In this document: in pieces, positions 1-9,975 of the stretch
How positions within the stretch are numbered: position 1 is the stretch's first letter
Layout: each line of letters starts with the position of its first letter
From: Hsuehochloa calcarea
Taxonomy: Eukaryota; Streptophyta; Magnoliopsida; Poales; Poaceae
Direction of reading: 5' to 3'
Assembly: GCA_036346395.1 (NCBI GenBank)
Contig: CM070602.1
Location: 21,647,098-21,711,097 of the forward strand
DNA length: 64,000 nucleotides
Position numbers and translations under genes: made by a program
Notes under the pieces: model-generated
Databases searched by the model: none
Seen by the model: the letters and a program-made list of their open reading frames with translations, nothing else
Told to the model about the DNA's origin: nothing

Positions 1-1069
1 GCAATGCTAACTCTCCACCAAAAGGTTAGATTCTAAATTTGACAATCATCTCGAAAACAAATCAATTTTCCAAATAAGCAGTTTACAAATGAACACCACG
101 ACGACCAAAGGAGAAATCACTCGAACGCCCAAACCAAATACTTGCGGTTTGTCTGATTTTGGAAAGAATCAACACGCCAACACAGCGCCAACTCAAATTG
201 CGGAAAACACAAGTCAACGACACAAAACTCAAACGAGAATCAAGAAAACGCCTCATTATCCCACGAATCATCCTTTGCCACAGTTCCTCGCTTCTAGTAA
301 TAAAATTTCTCTCGAACCTCGAAATTCGAATTCACTGCCTACCACATGAGCTTAAACCTCTTAGTTAAACATCCTCAAATTATGCTCAAATTGAAATACA
401 TCATACACACCATTGTGGAGAGGCTATATTGAATCCACCGAATACTCTAAATAACTCGTTCTACTAACCAAAATTGATTTGATAGAAGGCGTTCAAAGCA
501 ACACAGAATAGGTCCCACACAATGACATTACCTCCAATTTCCAAGAACAACAACTCAGAATTCTTAACACGCACGTTCATATACTTCATCAGAAGGGTTC
601 TATCAATTATCATTCCACTGCTCAGGAAACTCTATTATTCCACTCTCTCTACACACAATCATTGTTTTGAATTGAACTTATATGACCAAGGGAGAATTTT
701 GTTCTCAAGATATGAGAGGAGAAACAAAGATAGGTTACAAACCTATTGATCATAACATTCTCCTATTTTTAAATCAAAACATTGAGAACCACTTGAAATG
801 ATATCACTTGAAATGATAGTTGAAACTCATTCAACTAACCTCCCTTTTTGAAAGAAATTTAGATAATCTCTCATTTTAACAATTTTCACAAACCATGTTG
901 AGATGAACATTAAGATCTATGCTTGTGAGAGATTTTCATAAAAATTTGGCAGAATTTCTCTTGTAAATAGGGAATCCACGACAGAAGACAAATAAGATAT
1001 GATCAAACAATAATATAAAAGATCATTCAATCACAATCATATCTCATCCACATATCATGCAAAGACAAA
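1..1069. other. Element interior downstream of the accessory ORF; no gene seen
   Basis: AT-rich, with only short open frames that show no recognisable domain. Read on the minus strand it follows the accessory ORF and probably belongs to the 3' non-coding interior of the same retroelement. I see no LTR end, polypurine tract or tandem repeat that would fix a boundary. Confidence 0.3.
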
Positions 1070-2636
1070 TCATAACATAAAGATCCACATTCTCACACAG
1101 AGTAGCAAGATAGCATAGCCAAGATTAAAGTCATACAACCAAGCATTCAGAAAGATATTACAATTGTTTTCCATTACAAGGTCTAATGACCTAAATAAAA
1201 CCAAAGCTCTTGCTTCTACAGGAGGGTCTTGTGGAGGATCACTCGGAGGAACAATAGGAGGATCACAAGGAGGACCACCAGAGGAGAGAGCGGCGGCGCC
1301 CAAACCGGACCGGAGGAGGAAACTGCTCTGCAAATCTAGCTGATAGCGTGTCGAGTCTGACAGTGTTGGCGTCAAGTCTGGAGGTGGTGGCCGCCTCAAA
1401 AGCATCTAGTCTGGCAGAGGAAGCATCCAGACGGGAGGAGGTCGCTGCCTGGAAGGCCTCCTGAGATGCCTTCATCTCCAACAAAGTCGCATAAATTTGA
1501 TCCATGGTGGCTTGGCCTTGTGGAGGAGCAAAGAAGGGAGGCGAGGATCGCCTGTGTTCTTAAGTGGAGGTGGTGGCTCACTGGAATTGGAGGACCTTCT
1601 CTTGGCTTATAGAATTTGTGATGTGAAGGTGTAGCTCCATTATAATCAGTCTGTCGAATAATCAGGGCCATAATATATGGAGCAAAGTTTATCCTCTTAA
1701 CCCGATCATTCTTGGTGGATGCTATCTCCCTTATAATGACATCAACTACATCAGATTTCCTCCCATGCATGATGCAGTCCAAAATGCTCCAAACATGGCC
1801 CCTTATTGCATCATAATTCCCGCTTTTTGGTAATATGGTATGATTGATTATCCGATTTACCAAGCTAGGAATAGGGAGAAGACCGGTTATCTTACCAGGG
1901 ATAAACCTTTGAGTAGTGTCATAAAACTCAGTCTAAGATGACAGAGGAAGAACTGGTATATCATAAATCTGCTCAAATCTGCTTGACTCAATATCCAATG
2001 CATTCTCAAAAGCACGTTTTGAGCAGGAGTATCTGACTGTCCCAGTCATCCAGGTGAGTTCAGAGAAATCTGAGGGAATGTGCATTGTGGCATAAAATTG
2101 GCGGATGATTTCATCATTGTATTTGCATTTGAGTGCCACAAAGTTATGGATCCCTGCTCGCTGAAAGAGTCTGTAAGTGCCGTCATACTTGTCCAACCCG
2201 TTAAGATATGACCAATTTATGCACTTATGGTCGGCAAAGAGCTTGTTGGGTCATAGAATAGTTCATAGACTTGTCTCTGAAAATTGGTATAAAAACGAGG
2301 ATCATCACAATTGCGAGGAAGTGTATACTGATTCTTAAGCCGAAGAAGAGTGTAATCATCAGCTGTCAGTGACTTAAGATCAATCTCAAGCTCTTCAGGC
2401 TCTCCCAACTCATCATCAGATTCTGACTGAGAGCCCTCACCCGATGCACTTTCCTCAGCATCTGAATTTTCAGAGGATTCCCTTTGATCCTCAAAAGCTT
2501 TCATCTCTTCCTCTTGCCCTAAGGGAGGAGTTCTCGAAGATGATTGACCGGCATCTGAATAGTGCTTCTTGATAGTATCCTTTGTCTTAGGCATCTTCAA
2601 AAACAAGAATGAATGAAGTGTCAAAGGTAGATTCAA
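1070..2636 (-). pseudogene. Broken accessory ORF of a plant retroelement (putative plant transposon protein type)
   Basis: Four successive minus-strand blocks in shifting frames read as one protein. 2636-2217 holds the start (MPKTKD, ATG at 2594), a Ser/Glu/Asp-rich acidic stretch and a region ending near 'RQVYELFYDP'. 2196-1933 continues with 'DKYDGTYRLFQRAGIHNF', 'FYATMHIP' and 'ELTWMTGTVRYSCS'. 1863-1396 contains 'RGHVWSILDCIMHGRKSDVV'. 1505-1263 is an Ala/Ser/Leu-Asp heptad-like coiled coil. This architecture is familiar from the 'putative plant transposon protein' ORFs in grass retroelements, whose role is unknown. At least three frameshifts break it. The family call is from recall of pattern, not a search. 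Confidence 0.55.
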
Positions 2637-2654
2637 AAAGGAGATGAAAATTCA

Positions 2655-3243
2655 GTTTCTGTCAGGACAATCGGAAGCTCCGCAACTTTGAACGCCGGAA
2701 CTACCGCAGGCGGAAGTTCCGCGTTTTTCAACGGCGGAAGTTCCGATTATCCTGGGCCGATTCTAGAGGAACAAGATTTTTGGATTTTCAGTATTTTTGA
2801 TGGATTGAGTCCATGAAATCGATGTATATACATCATACAATACTGAATAAACCTATTTGCCCAAGAATTTTTCACAGATTTCATCTACATTTGCATTTCC
2901 CCCAAATATTCAAAACTAGGGTTCATGAGAGGAATAAATCCGAAGGGGATTGATTATACCTTGAGGAAGGAAGAGAATGAACCCTGGAGATGCAAATGAT
3001 CGGACGAGATTGAAGAAATGCCAAAGAAAAATCAAATTTTTCGGTGGAGTTTTGGGAGAGAAGAGGAGCGCTCGGGAGAGAGGTGCGGTGGCTGGAGAGA
3101 GAGTGAGACGCGGAGGAACCGCAGGGAAATTAAAACCTCTCAGCTGCCGGAAAACGAAAGTTCCGCAATTCAACAGTGGAAGCTCCAGAAATCGGAAGTT
3201 CCGCGCCTGGAAGGCCGGTAGTTCCGATTATCCTGACACTTCA
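2655..3243. repeat. Palindromic GGAAGTTCCG block with inverted ends, upstream of the accessory ORF
   Basis: The block begins with TGTCAGGACAATCGGAAGC and ends with TTCCGATTATCCTGACA-like sequence, so its ends are inverted relative to each other. It contains about eight variants of the 10-bp palindrome GGAAGTTCCG, four at 2668-2745 and four at 3155-3225. The same terminal sequence and motif occur in this element's LTR at 6460-6870. The block lies directly 5' of the accessory ORF start on the minus strand, where a promoter would be expected. Confidence 0.7.
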
Positions 3244-4187
3244 GGAAGAGATCTGAAATTGAAATTTTTTCAAATGATCCCAAGTTTTGCACTCAAATAA
3301 ATGTCATTCAGGATCATTATGCATTGAAGAGACTAATGTCTATCTAAGAAAATAAATTTTTATGAATTAAGTTTTGATTTTGCAAATGAAGCTTCATTTT
3401 CATGAAATTATTCAAAACAAACTAAAATGAGCATTTGGTTCATATGGAAAAACTCACTTAAGTGCTAGAAAGTGATCACTTTGGTCAAAGAGGATTTTGG
3501 ACGAATTTCAAAATCAAATAACTTTTTCTAGGTTGGTCTTTTGGAAATCTTTTGAATACCAGAAATGTTTAGAATAACCAACTCTAGGACTTTACTTTTG
3601 TCAAGATTTTTAAATTCCTTTTAGAATAGATTTTACATAAAAATCTAGTTTTGGTCAAAAACAAGATACACTAATGTAGGATTTTGGCTAGAAACTCATT
3701 TTCACTTAAAATAGGTTTTTCTAAAGCCAACTTTGGTAAATCTTTGAAAAGCATTTGTATACCTTTTGCAACTAGTTTTTCAAAGAATTACTAATAATTA
3801 TGAAATTTTTGACTTTTGGCTAAAAGGCTTATTTTTGACAAACAATACTAGCACTTAATTTATTGGGGCACACATAGGGATGTGATATACATGATGATGA
3901 TTTAGCACTCCCCCTTAATGTGCCACTACCATCTTGCTCAAGATATTAATAATGAACATTATGAACATAGAGCAAGAACACCCCTTTTAAAATGATTTTC
4001 ATGAAATGCAACCTACACAAGGCGTAAGGGGCTAGATACTTCAATATAAGTACTTGTTACCGTAAGGGCATTGGTTCTTGATATGAAGTGATAATCCTTA
4101 GGCTTGGCACCAATTTGGCATGTGGTGATCCATCCACCTCTTTATGTGAGCCAAACCTCCAATGCCTCTCCAAGTACCTATTAAGCA
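3244..4187. other. Non-coding interior between gag and accessory ORF
   Basis: AT-rich and without a supported ORF. On the minus strand, just after gag, there is a purine run (AAGGGGGAGT, 3916-3907) like the polypurine runs found after coding regions of Sirevirus-type elements. I see nothing else. Confidence 0.4.
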
Positions 4188-5570
4188 TTAAAGCGCATTT
4201 TGGTACCCCAAAACTTGGTTGAGTCCACGAATGTTAGTCACAATAGATTTGGGCACCCAAATGGCCCTAGCATTAGTTTTATGTGAACTAACTGTTCTAG
4301 CAAACACATTGCCATTTTTATCCTTTCTAAGCAAATAACGATCATTATAAACAAATGGCTTAGGAGAGATACATTTGGGACAATCCTTACTAAGATGTCC
4401 CTTTTCCCGGCAATTGTAGCAAGTTGGGACTTTGCTTCCCTTGCTTGTCTTTATCTCTTGCTTCTTGCCGGCTTGCCTAGGTTTTGAATGTCTTGTCTTG
4501 ACATCCTTTTGATTAGGGCACACCGAATCATAGTGGCCCTTTTCGGTGCATCCATGGCACTTGACGTATTTCTTCGTATGTCTCGCATTGTGCATTGTCT
4601 TGCTATTCTCCTTTTTCTTAGGAGTGAAGCCGATTCCACTCTTATCTTGCAAGCGTTTTTGCTTGCTCAATATTTCGTCAAGAGTGGCCTTCCCTTTTAG
4701 GCTTCTTTCCAAGTCATTCTTCAAATTTTTGACTTGGGCCTTGAGCTCATTGGTTTCCTCTACAATGTTAGTATTGACAAGCATAGAGGAAATGGGAGCA
4801 TCTAATTTTGAGCAACAAGGCATATCAATTAAATCCTCACATGAGGTGGATACACTAACCTTAGATGAAATGCATGAAGTAGGAGCTAAGCATGGCATAT
4901 CATCTAATAAATTACATTCAATGCCTATATCCACCTTAGAGCTATTTAGATTATTTAGGAGGAGAGCTTCATGTTTACCTTTTAAAGCATCATAATCATT
5001 TTGAAGCGAGACATACTCTTTCTTCAAAACTTTGAATTTTAATTTCTCCTTTCCTAAATATTCATTGAGCTCTTCTAGCATATCCATCAACTCATCATAT
5101 GAAGGCTCATCATTATCATTTACCTCATTATTACCTTTAGCCATAAAACATTGAGTTGATGAAGATGGAGTTGAGGACTCGTCATTGTCGGAGCTAGAAG
5201 TTGAGCATTCTTCATCCGACATCCATTCCTGTGTGCAATCTTCACTAGTAGATGTGGACATTTCATATTTATCTTGAATTTTGGTCCACATCTCATGAGC
5301 GCTCTTGAGATTGCATATGGCATCAAAAATATCTATACTCAAAGCACTAAATAAAACGTTAGTAGCTTGAGCATCGAGATGCGAGCATTTTTCTTCCTCA
5401 TTGGTTGGAGCAAGAGGATCCTTTGGAGGAGAAAAGCCCGCATCTACAATCCGCCATATATTTAGGCCCATGGCCTTAAAATAATAAATCATGCGGATTT
5501 TCCAATAGGCATAATTTGTGCCATCAAAAATAGGTGCTTCACCTAGGTGCACTAAATCTCTAGTTGCCAT
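4188..5570 (-). CDS. Sirevirus-like gag polyprotein, intact 460-aa ORF
   Basis: Structural capsid/nucleocapsid protein of a copia-type retrotransposon. Residues about 10-100 match the gag N-terminus (DUF4219/UBN2 type: 'APIFDGTNYAYWKIRM', then 'SAHEMWTKIQDKYE'), but the sequence jumps from there to a Ser/Glu/Asp-rich linker, so the C-terminal half of the UBN2 capsid core is missing. Residues about 150-310 are predicted coiled coil rich in Leu/Lys/Glu. Two CCHC zinc knuckles follow, CHGCTEKGHYDSVC and CYNCREKGHLSKDC, both with all metal ligands. The start was chosen because the first ATG (5570) lies 44 bp from the PBS. The ORF has no stop or frameshift, unlike almost every other transposon frame in the window. 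No pol follows it. Confidence 0.85.
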   Translation of the reverse strand: MATRDLVHLGEAPIFDGTNYAYWKIRMIYYFKAMGLNIWRIVDAGFSPPKDPLAPTNEEEKCSHLDAQATNVLFSALSIDIFDAICNLKSAHEMWTKIQDKYEMSTSTSEDCTQEWMSDEECSTSSSDNDESSTPSSSTQCFMAKGNNEVNDNDEPSYDELMDMLEELNEYLGKEKLKFKVLKKEYVSLQNDYDALKGKHEALLLNNLNSSKVDIGIECNLLDDMPCLAPTSCISSKVSVSTSCEDLIDMPCCSKLDAPISSMLVNTNIVEETNELKAQVKNLKNDLERSLKGKATLDEILSKQKRLQDKSGIGFTPKKKENSKTMHNARHTKKYVKCHGCTEKGHYDSVCPNQKDVKTRHSKPRQAGKKQEIKTSKGSKVPTCYNCREKGHLSKDCPKCISPKPFVYNDRYLLRKDKNGNVFARTVSSHKTNARAIWVPKSIVTNIRGLNQVLGYQNAL

Positions 5571-5613
5571 CCTTTACTCTCTAGACGGTTAAGTCTAATA
5601 AATGAGAGACCAA

Positions 5614-5625
5614 GCTCTGATACCA
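5614..5625 (-). other. Primer binding site, initiator tRNA-Met type
   Basis: On the minus strand the sequence is TGGTATCAGAGC, complementary to the 3' end of plant initiator tRNA-Met, the usual copia primer. It lies two bases from the LTR end at 5628. Confidence 0.9.
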
Positions 5626-6459
5626 CTTGTAAGATCGAGGTGGCCGACTAGAGGGGGTGAATAGGCGGTTTTAAAAATCTTTCGCGCTAAACCAATATAT
5701 AAATGCGGAAGCTAATAGCGAATTAGTTTTGCACAATTAAAACCTAAATCAACTAGGCTCAACTAAGTGCACCAACAATATGAACACAATACAATATGAG
5801 CAATCATACAAGATATATAAGCAATTAAAGCAAGAATGTAAATTGCTCAAAGTAAAGCACAAGTAAAAACAAGATGACACGATTATGTTTTACCGTGGTG
5901 TTCGGAGACTTGCCAGTCTCCCCTAATCCACGTTGAGGTTAGCCCAAACAAATTGGATCGGCTCCACTAATTAAGCCAATACCTCCGAGGTAAGTCCAAA
6001 CACTTGGACCGGTTCCTAACCGAACCAACACCTCACTCAACTATGGTTGCTCTTCCTCCACTCCGGAGATGGTGAGCACCAAACCACTCACAAATCGCCG
6101 GGTCTTCTCACAAGCTTCTTGAGAAGATCACAGCGCACGATGCCTCCACGCCGTCTAGGTGTCGGCAAACACCAAGAGTAACAAATCTCAACTCTCACTT
6201 GAACTAATCAAGTGTCTAAGCTCAGCGGATACACAATCCACTACCTAAGGCAACACATGCACTTAGGGTTTGCTCTCAATTCTCACCAAGTGCAACACAT
6301 GCACACAAGAGAAGAGAGGGTTTGCTCTTAGCTCAAGAGGCTCACAAAGAGTTCACAATAGTACCAGCAACTTCAGCAACCTCTCCCAACCGGCCAAGGT
6401 GGCTATATATAGCCCACACACAAAAACTAGCCGTTGGGAGACAAACCCTAAAAATCGGG

Positions 6460-6870
6460 AAATCGGAAGTTCCGCCATGTATAGGCGGAACTACACTTTG
6501 AGAGAAAAGCACAAAGAATGCTATGTCAGACGAGAAACTAGCTGTTTGATTTTTAGTGCGGAACTACCGCCAACCAAATTGCGGAAGTTCCTATCTTCGG
6601 AAGTTCCGCACAACACATAGCGGAACTACCGCACATCCAAATTTTGGCTAAGTCCCAAAATGGTGCTTCTCTGGAAAAAACGAACCGCAAGAATTTCGGA
6701 GCAACCGATAATCGGAACTTCCGCTCGTATCATGGTCGAACTTCCGCACTTTGAGAAATCGGCTAAGTCCCTAAAAAGGGTGCTCTCTGGAAAAAAAATA
6801 TTCCGCTGGAAATCGGACCGTCCGGCCTGCGGAACTTCCGCAGTTATACGACCGGAACTTCCGATTATCC
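6460..6870. repeat. Array of GGAAGTTCCG palindromes in the LTR
   Basis: About ten copies of the perfect or one-mismatch palindrome GGAAGTTCCG / CGGAACTTCCG occur in about 400 bp, for example near 6464, 6484, 6562, 6597, 6621, 6713, 6734, 6831 and 6852. They lie upstream of the LTR TATA box in transcription sense. Sirevirus LTRs are known to carry conserved palindromic motifs; what these bind is not known to me. Confidence 0.8.
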
Positions 6871-6959
6871 TGACAGAAAACAGCAATGGCTTTTTCAACA
6901 ACTTCAATTGCAAAACACATTTGTCAATTGATAAACCATGCCAACAAGGATCACAAGCA

Positions 6960-7275
6960 AGATTCCCAACAAGTTGCAAAATATATTTGCAAACTTTTAG
7001 AATCATACCACAAGGAAAAAGGTACATGGACTTACACCATTTGCAAAATACATTTGCAAACTTAAGTCACATGCTACAAGAAATCAAACATGAGCATCAA
7101 CTATTTGCAAAACACATTCGCAAATAACAGCATCATGCTACAAGGCTAAGGCGCATGGACTTCAACCATTTGCAAAAACACATTTGCAAAGTATAGTCAC
7201 ATGCTACAAAGATTAAATGAATGAGCCTCGGCTATTTGCAAAACACATTCGCAAATAATAGCTCCATGCATAGAT
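6960..7275. repeat. 65-bp tandem repeat built on TTTGCAAA
   Basis: Five imperfect units start near 6974, 7040, 7101, 7167 and 7232 (spacing 61-66 bp). Each carries CATTTGCAAAACACATTTGC or a variant, followed by a CATGCTACAA tail. TTTGCAAA is itself palindromic. Confidence 0.8.
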
Positions 7276-7931
7276 GAGCTAGAGCAAACACAATGAGCTA
7301 TCAACACATGACTAACTCATGCTACTAGTCAAGACCCCTCTTAATAGTACGGCAATCCTAAACTAGCAATCCGGTCTATCAACCAAACACCGAGACCGGT
7401 AAAAGACTAGGAACACATCCTTAGCCCTAGCTAGTCATACCTTTGCCTTGCATCTTCTTGAAGCTTGATGACGCACATCAACACTTCAAGTCCGGGTCCT
7501 TGACTTTGACAATCATCAACACTTGAAGATTCCTTCACTTCGGGATCTTGTCTTGAACATCATCAACACATGATGATTTCTTCATCCCGAGTCTTCTCAT
7601 GCATCAACGCATGATACATTCCTTCACTTGACCTCCATCAACACATGATGGGTCTTCTCTTAACTTGATGTGCATCAACACATAATGCATCCTTCACTTG
7701 AATCTCGACTTGATGATCAACTCATGATCATCCCAAGTCTTCATCCTCCTGGAACATAACCTATATATCCAACTCATGAAAAATGTTAGTTCCACAATAT
7801 GATTATCATTAATTACCACACCATACCATTAACTCATAATGGTGGGACAAGATACCTCACTCTTTCCCTCTTTGGTAATTGATGATAACCACTTAATTAC
7901 TCATAAATTGAATGATGATAAATGAGAGAAC

Positions 7932-8056
7932 AACTTGAGTATATATCAACTACACAAATTATATATATACTCTAACTTGAGTATACAAGAACTACACAAG
8001 TTCTATATACTCATAACTTGAGTATGCAAGAACTACGCAAGTTTTGTATACTCAAA
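7932..8056. repeat. 42-bp tandem repeat with inverted halves
   Basis: Three units start near 7932, 7974 and 8016. Each has ACTTGAGTAT...CAAGAACTACACAAG...ATACTC, so each unit can also fold back on itself. The repeat lies in the distal U3 part of the long LTR. Confidence 0.75.
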
Positions 8057-8421
8057 CGGATTTGTTTCAAAGTAAAGATCCCAAATATTTGTGGAGAATG
8101 GAATATGGATCAATACTAATGAAACCACAAAGTATAGGATAAAACTCCCTCTAAATGTGTGCATACACAAATGTGTAATAAGATCATATGCACATATTCA
8201 AGTTTGACTTATGGTTGAGTTCAATCCTATATTTTGGATCCGAGGAATGCAACAATATATAAGATTAAGATGTCAATTGCATACCTCGTTGTGTTTCACC
8301 TTTATATCCAAATGAGACTACACAAAGATAATATTTGACAAGAGAATTAGTCTCATATTTGGGTTTGTCATTAATCACCAAAACACTCCATTAACTCATA
8401 ATGGCGGGTCTAGATCTTTCA

Positions 8422-9165
8422 GCTGCAGCAGGCGCTGGGAAGAAGAACAGTAATGGGAGGAGAGAGAAAGAGTTTTGAAATACTTTGGGACTTGAATAGA
8501 TCAAATAAAATTGTTTTGCATTTTTTTTGAAGTTTATTTTAGTCAATTAAAATATTTTTCCTTTAGAAATTCAATTTTAAGCTTTAAATTAAACCGAGAA
8601 AAACCGAACGATTATTTTTATTTTTCAAGCTTCAAAATAGGCCACCAATTTAAATTAAATACTTTAAATTAAATTTTACAACAAGTAAAATAATTTTTGG
8701 GTTGACAGAAAAGAAATAAAACAGACCGGGTTGCAAGAAACAGCACCCACTTGAATAAAATCCAAAAACACGGCAAATCCAATAAACTCATTTTAGAATT
8801 TAATTAAAGTTTGATTCAATCATTTAAATATTTTTCACTTTGAAATTTCAATTTAAGCTTTACATTTGATCAAGGAAAAGAAAATGGTTTATATTTTTTA
8901 ACGCTTTAAAATAACTCTGAAATGCGAGCAAGCTGAAAAGAAATAAAAAGAACTCCACGGGAAAACAACCGGATGAAAAGAAAAAGGAAAATCGAAAAAT
9001 CAGAAAATCAAATAAGACAATTTTTATTTAATTAAAGTTTGATTAATTCAAATTGAACTGCTTTTGATTTTCTGAAAGTCTCAATTAAGCTTTTAGCGAT
9101 AAAAGCAAATGGTTATTTTTATTTTTGAATTTTTTTTCAAAAACTCTCAAAATTTGGATGTTACA
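8422..9165 (-). repeat. Probable LTR fragment of another retroelement, split by the Sirevirus insertion
   Basis: The right end reads ...TTTGGATGTTACA, so on the minus strand it starts TGTAACATCC, a start shared by many grass gypsy-type LTRs. Internally, three degenerate copies of an AT-rich segment (around 8520-8640, 8795-8920 and 9025-9140) repeat TTAAAGTTTGATT and AATTTCAATTTAAGCTTT. The left end coincides with the end of the Sirevirus LTR, so the missing part probably lies left of the window. The 60 bases after 9165 are unassigned. Confidence 0.4.
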
Positions 9166-9224
9166 ATGGCACTTGCACCGACCCCCGCGCCGCTTGATGC
9201 AACCCGTCGCACCGAACTTCTCGT

Positions 9225-9975
9225 TCGGTCATCCTTGTCCATTTTGCGCCATGCTTGAATCCATAGACTTCATCCGACATCGTCGATCGTTCTGAACCTC
9301 AGCTTTCCAAGCCTTGTCCCAATCATCCTCGCCGTTGACCGCCGTTGACCTCCAAGCAACCTGCACAACAGTAGACCAAGAAATCGATTCCGAGAACAAG
9401 TTCTTCGCAACTTGACCCACATTAGTCAAAACATGCATCATGCAACATATATGCACTGAAACTCATGAACTTACTCAACAAACAAACATCGCCGCTACGA
9501 GTGCCGACGATATAAGTGAAAATCGATCAAACCGCCACTCAATGGTCGGTCTGACCGCCCCCATGGCCGGTTAGACCGCCCAGCCAGAGACTTAACCAAT
9601 TTTCAGCACTTGAAATCTGAAACCTTACTGGAAATTTCAAACGAATAGATCTTTTGACTGGAAGCTCCAAAAATTATGAGACCAAGTGTATGAGAATCCC
9701 CTCTCTTGCCTACACCCTCTATTTTTGGCCCAGCTCTAAACTCAAACTTTTGTATTGGCCGGTCCGACCGCCGCCTATGGTCGGTCGGACCGCTTCTAAC
9801 CGGCTGATCGCTGGTGGCGGTCGGACCACCATCGCTCGACCGGCCGCTCGGGCCGATCACCGAGGCCTGACAACACTGGGATTTTGCCGAAAACGCGTGA
9901 TTCGACAAACCTTTAAAACTATTGCCAATTGTAATATCATCCTAAGATCATGAGCATATCCTCATGATATCCACA
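9225..9975 (-). repeat. Truncated Sirevirus-type LTR of the CGGTCNGACCG family
   Basis: Minus-strand copy of the 5' part of the LTR seen complete at 50017-51770. Shared stretches include the start TGTGGATATCAT (right end, 9975), the CGGTCNGACCG palindrome array (9540-9870) and the stretch around TTGCATGATGCATG and GATGGACAAGGG (left end). The left part, with TATA and U5, is missing. The right end abuts hAT transposase codons exactly at the LTR terminus, so it inserted into that gene. Confidence 0.8.

Larger units (their letters stand above)
1..8421 (-). mobile_element. Sirevirus-like copia element, partial, gag-only (non-autonomous)
   Basis: Minus-strand LTR retrotransposon whose 5' LTR (5628-8421), PBS (5614-5625), gag (5570-4188) and a broken accessory ORF (2636-1070) follow one another in transcription order. 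No protease, integrase or RT is visible, so it looks non-autonomous. No second LTR is seen, so the 3' end should lie left of base 1. The very long LTR, tRNA-iMet PBS and gag with coiled coil and two zinc knuckles fit the Sirevirus branch of copia elements. That gag and the accessory ORF belong to one element is inferred from strand and order only; a second nested element is possible. Confidence 0.65.
5628..8421 (-). repeat. Long 5' LTR of the Sirevirus-like element (2794 bp)
   Basis: The + strand reads TGTAAGATCGAGG... to ...AGATCTTTCA, giving TG/CA ends. The transcription start side is at 8421. A clear TATA (TATATATA at about 6412-6419, transcribed leftward) lies upstream of the R/U5 side. 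The LTR contains a GGAAGTTCCG palindrome array (6460-6860), a 65-bp tandem repeat (6960-7275), CATCAACAC repeats (7490-7700) and a 42-bp tandem repeat (7932-8056). The antisense and sense ORFs inside it are chance frames. Confidence 0.8.

Noticed and set aside
2977..3300. Plus-strand 107-codon ORF
   Set aside because: Lies across the GGAAGTTCCG palindromic block; basic low-complexity sequence and opposite to the element's sense.
6960..7275. CRISPR-like array of spaced repeats
   Set aside because: Plant LTR context, imperfect repeats, and spacers that are themselves repeated; it is a tandem repeat.
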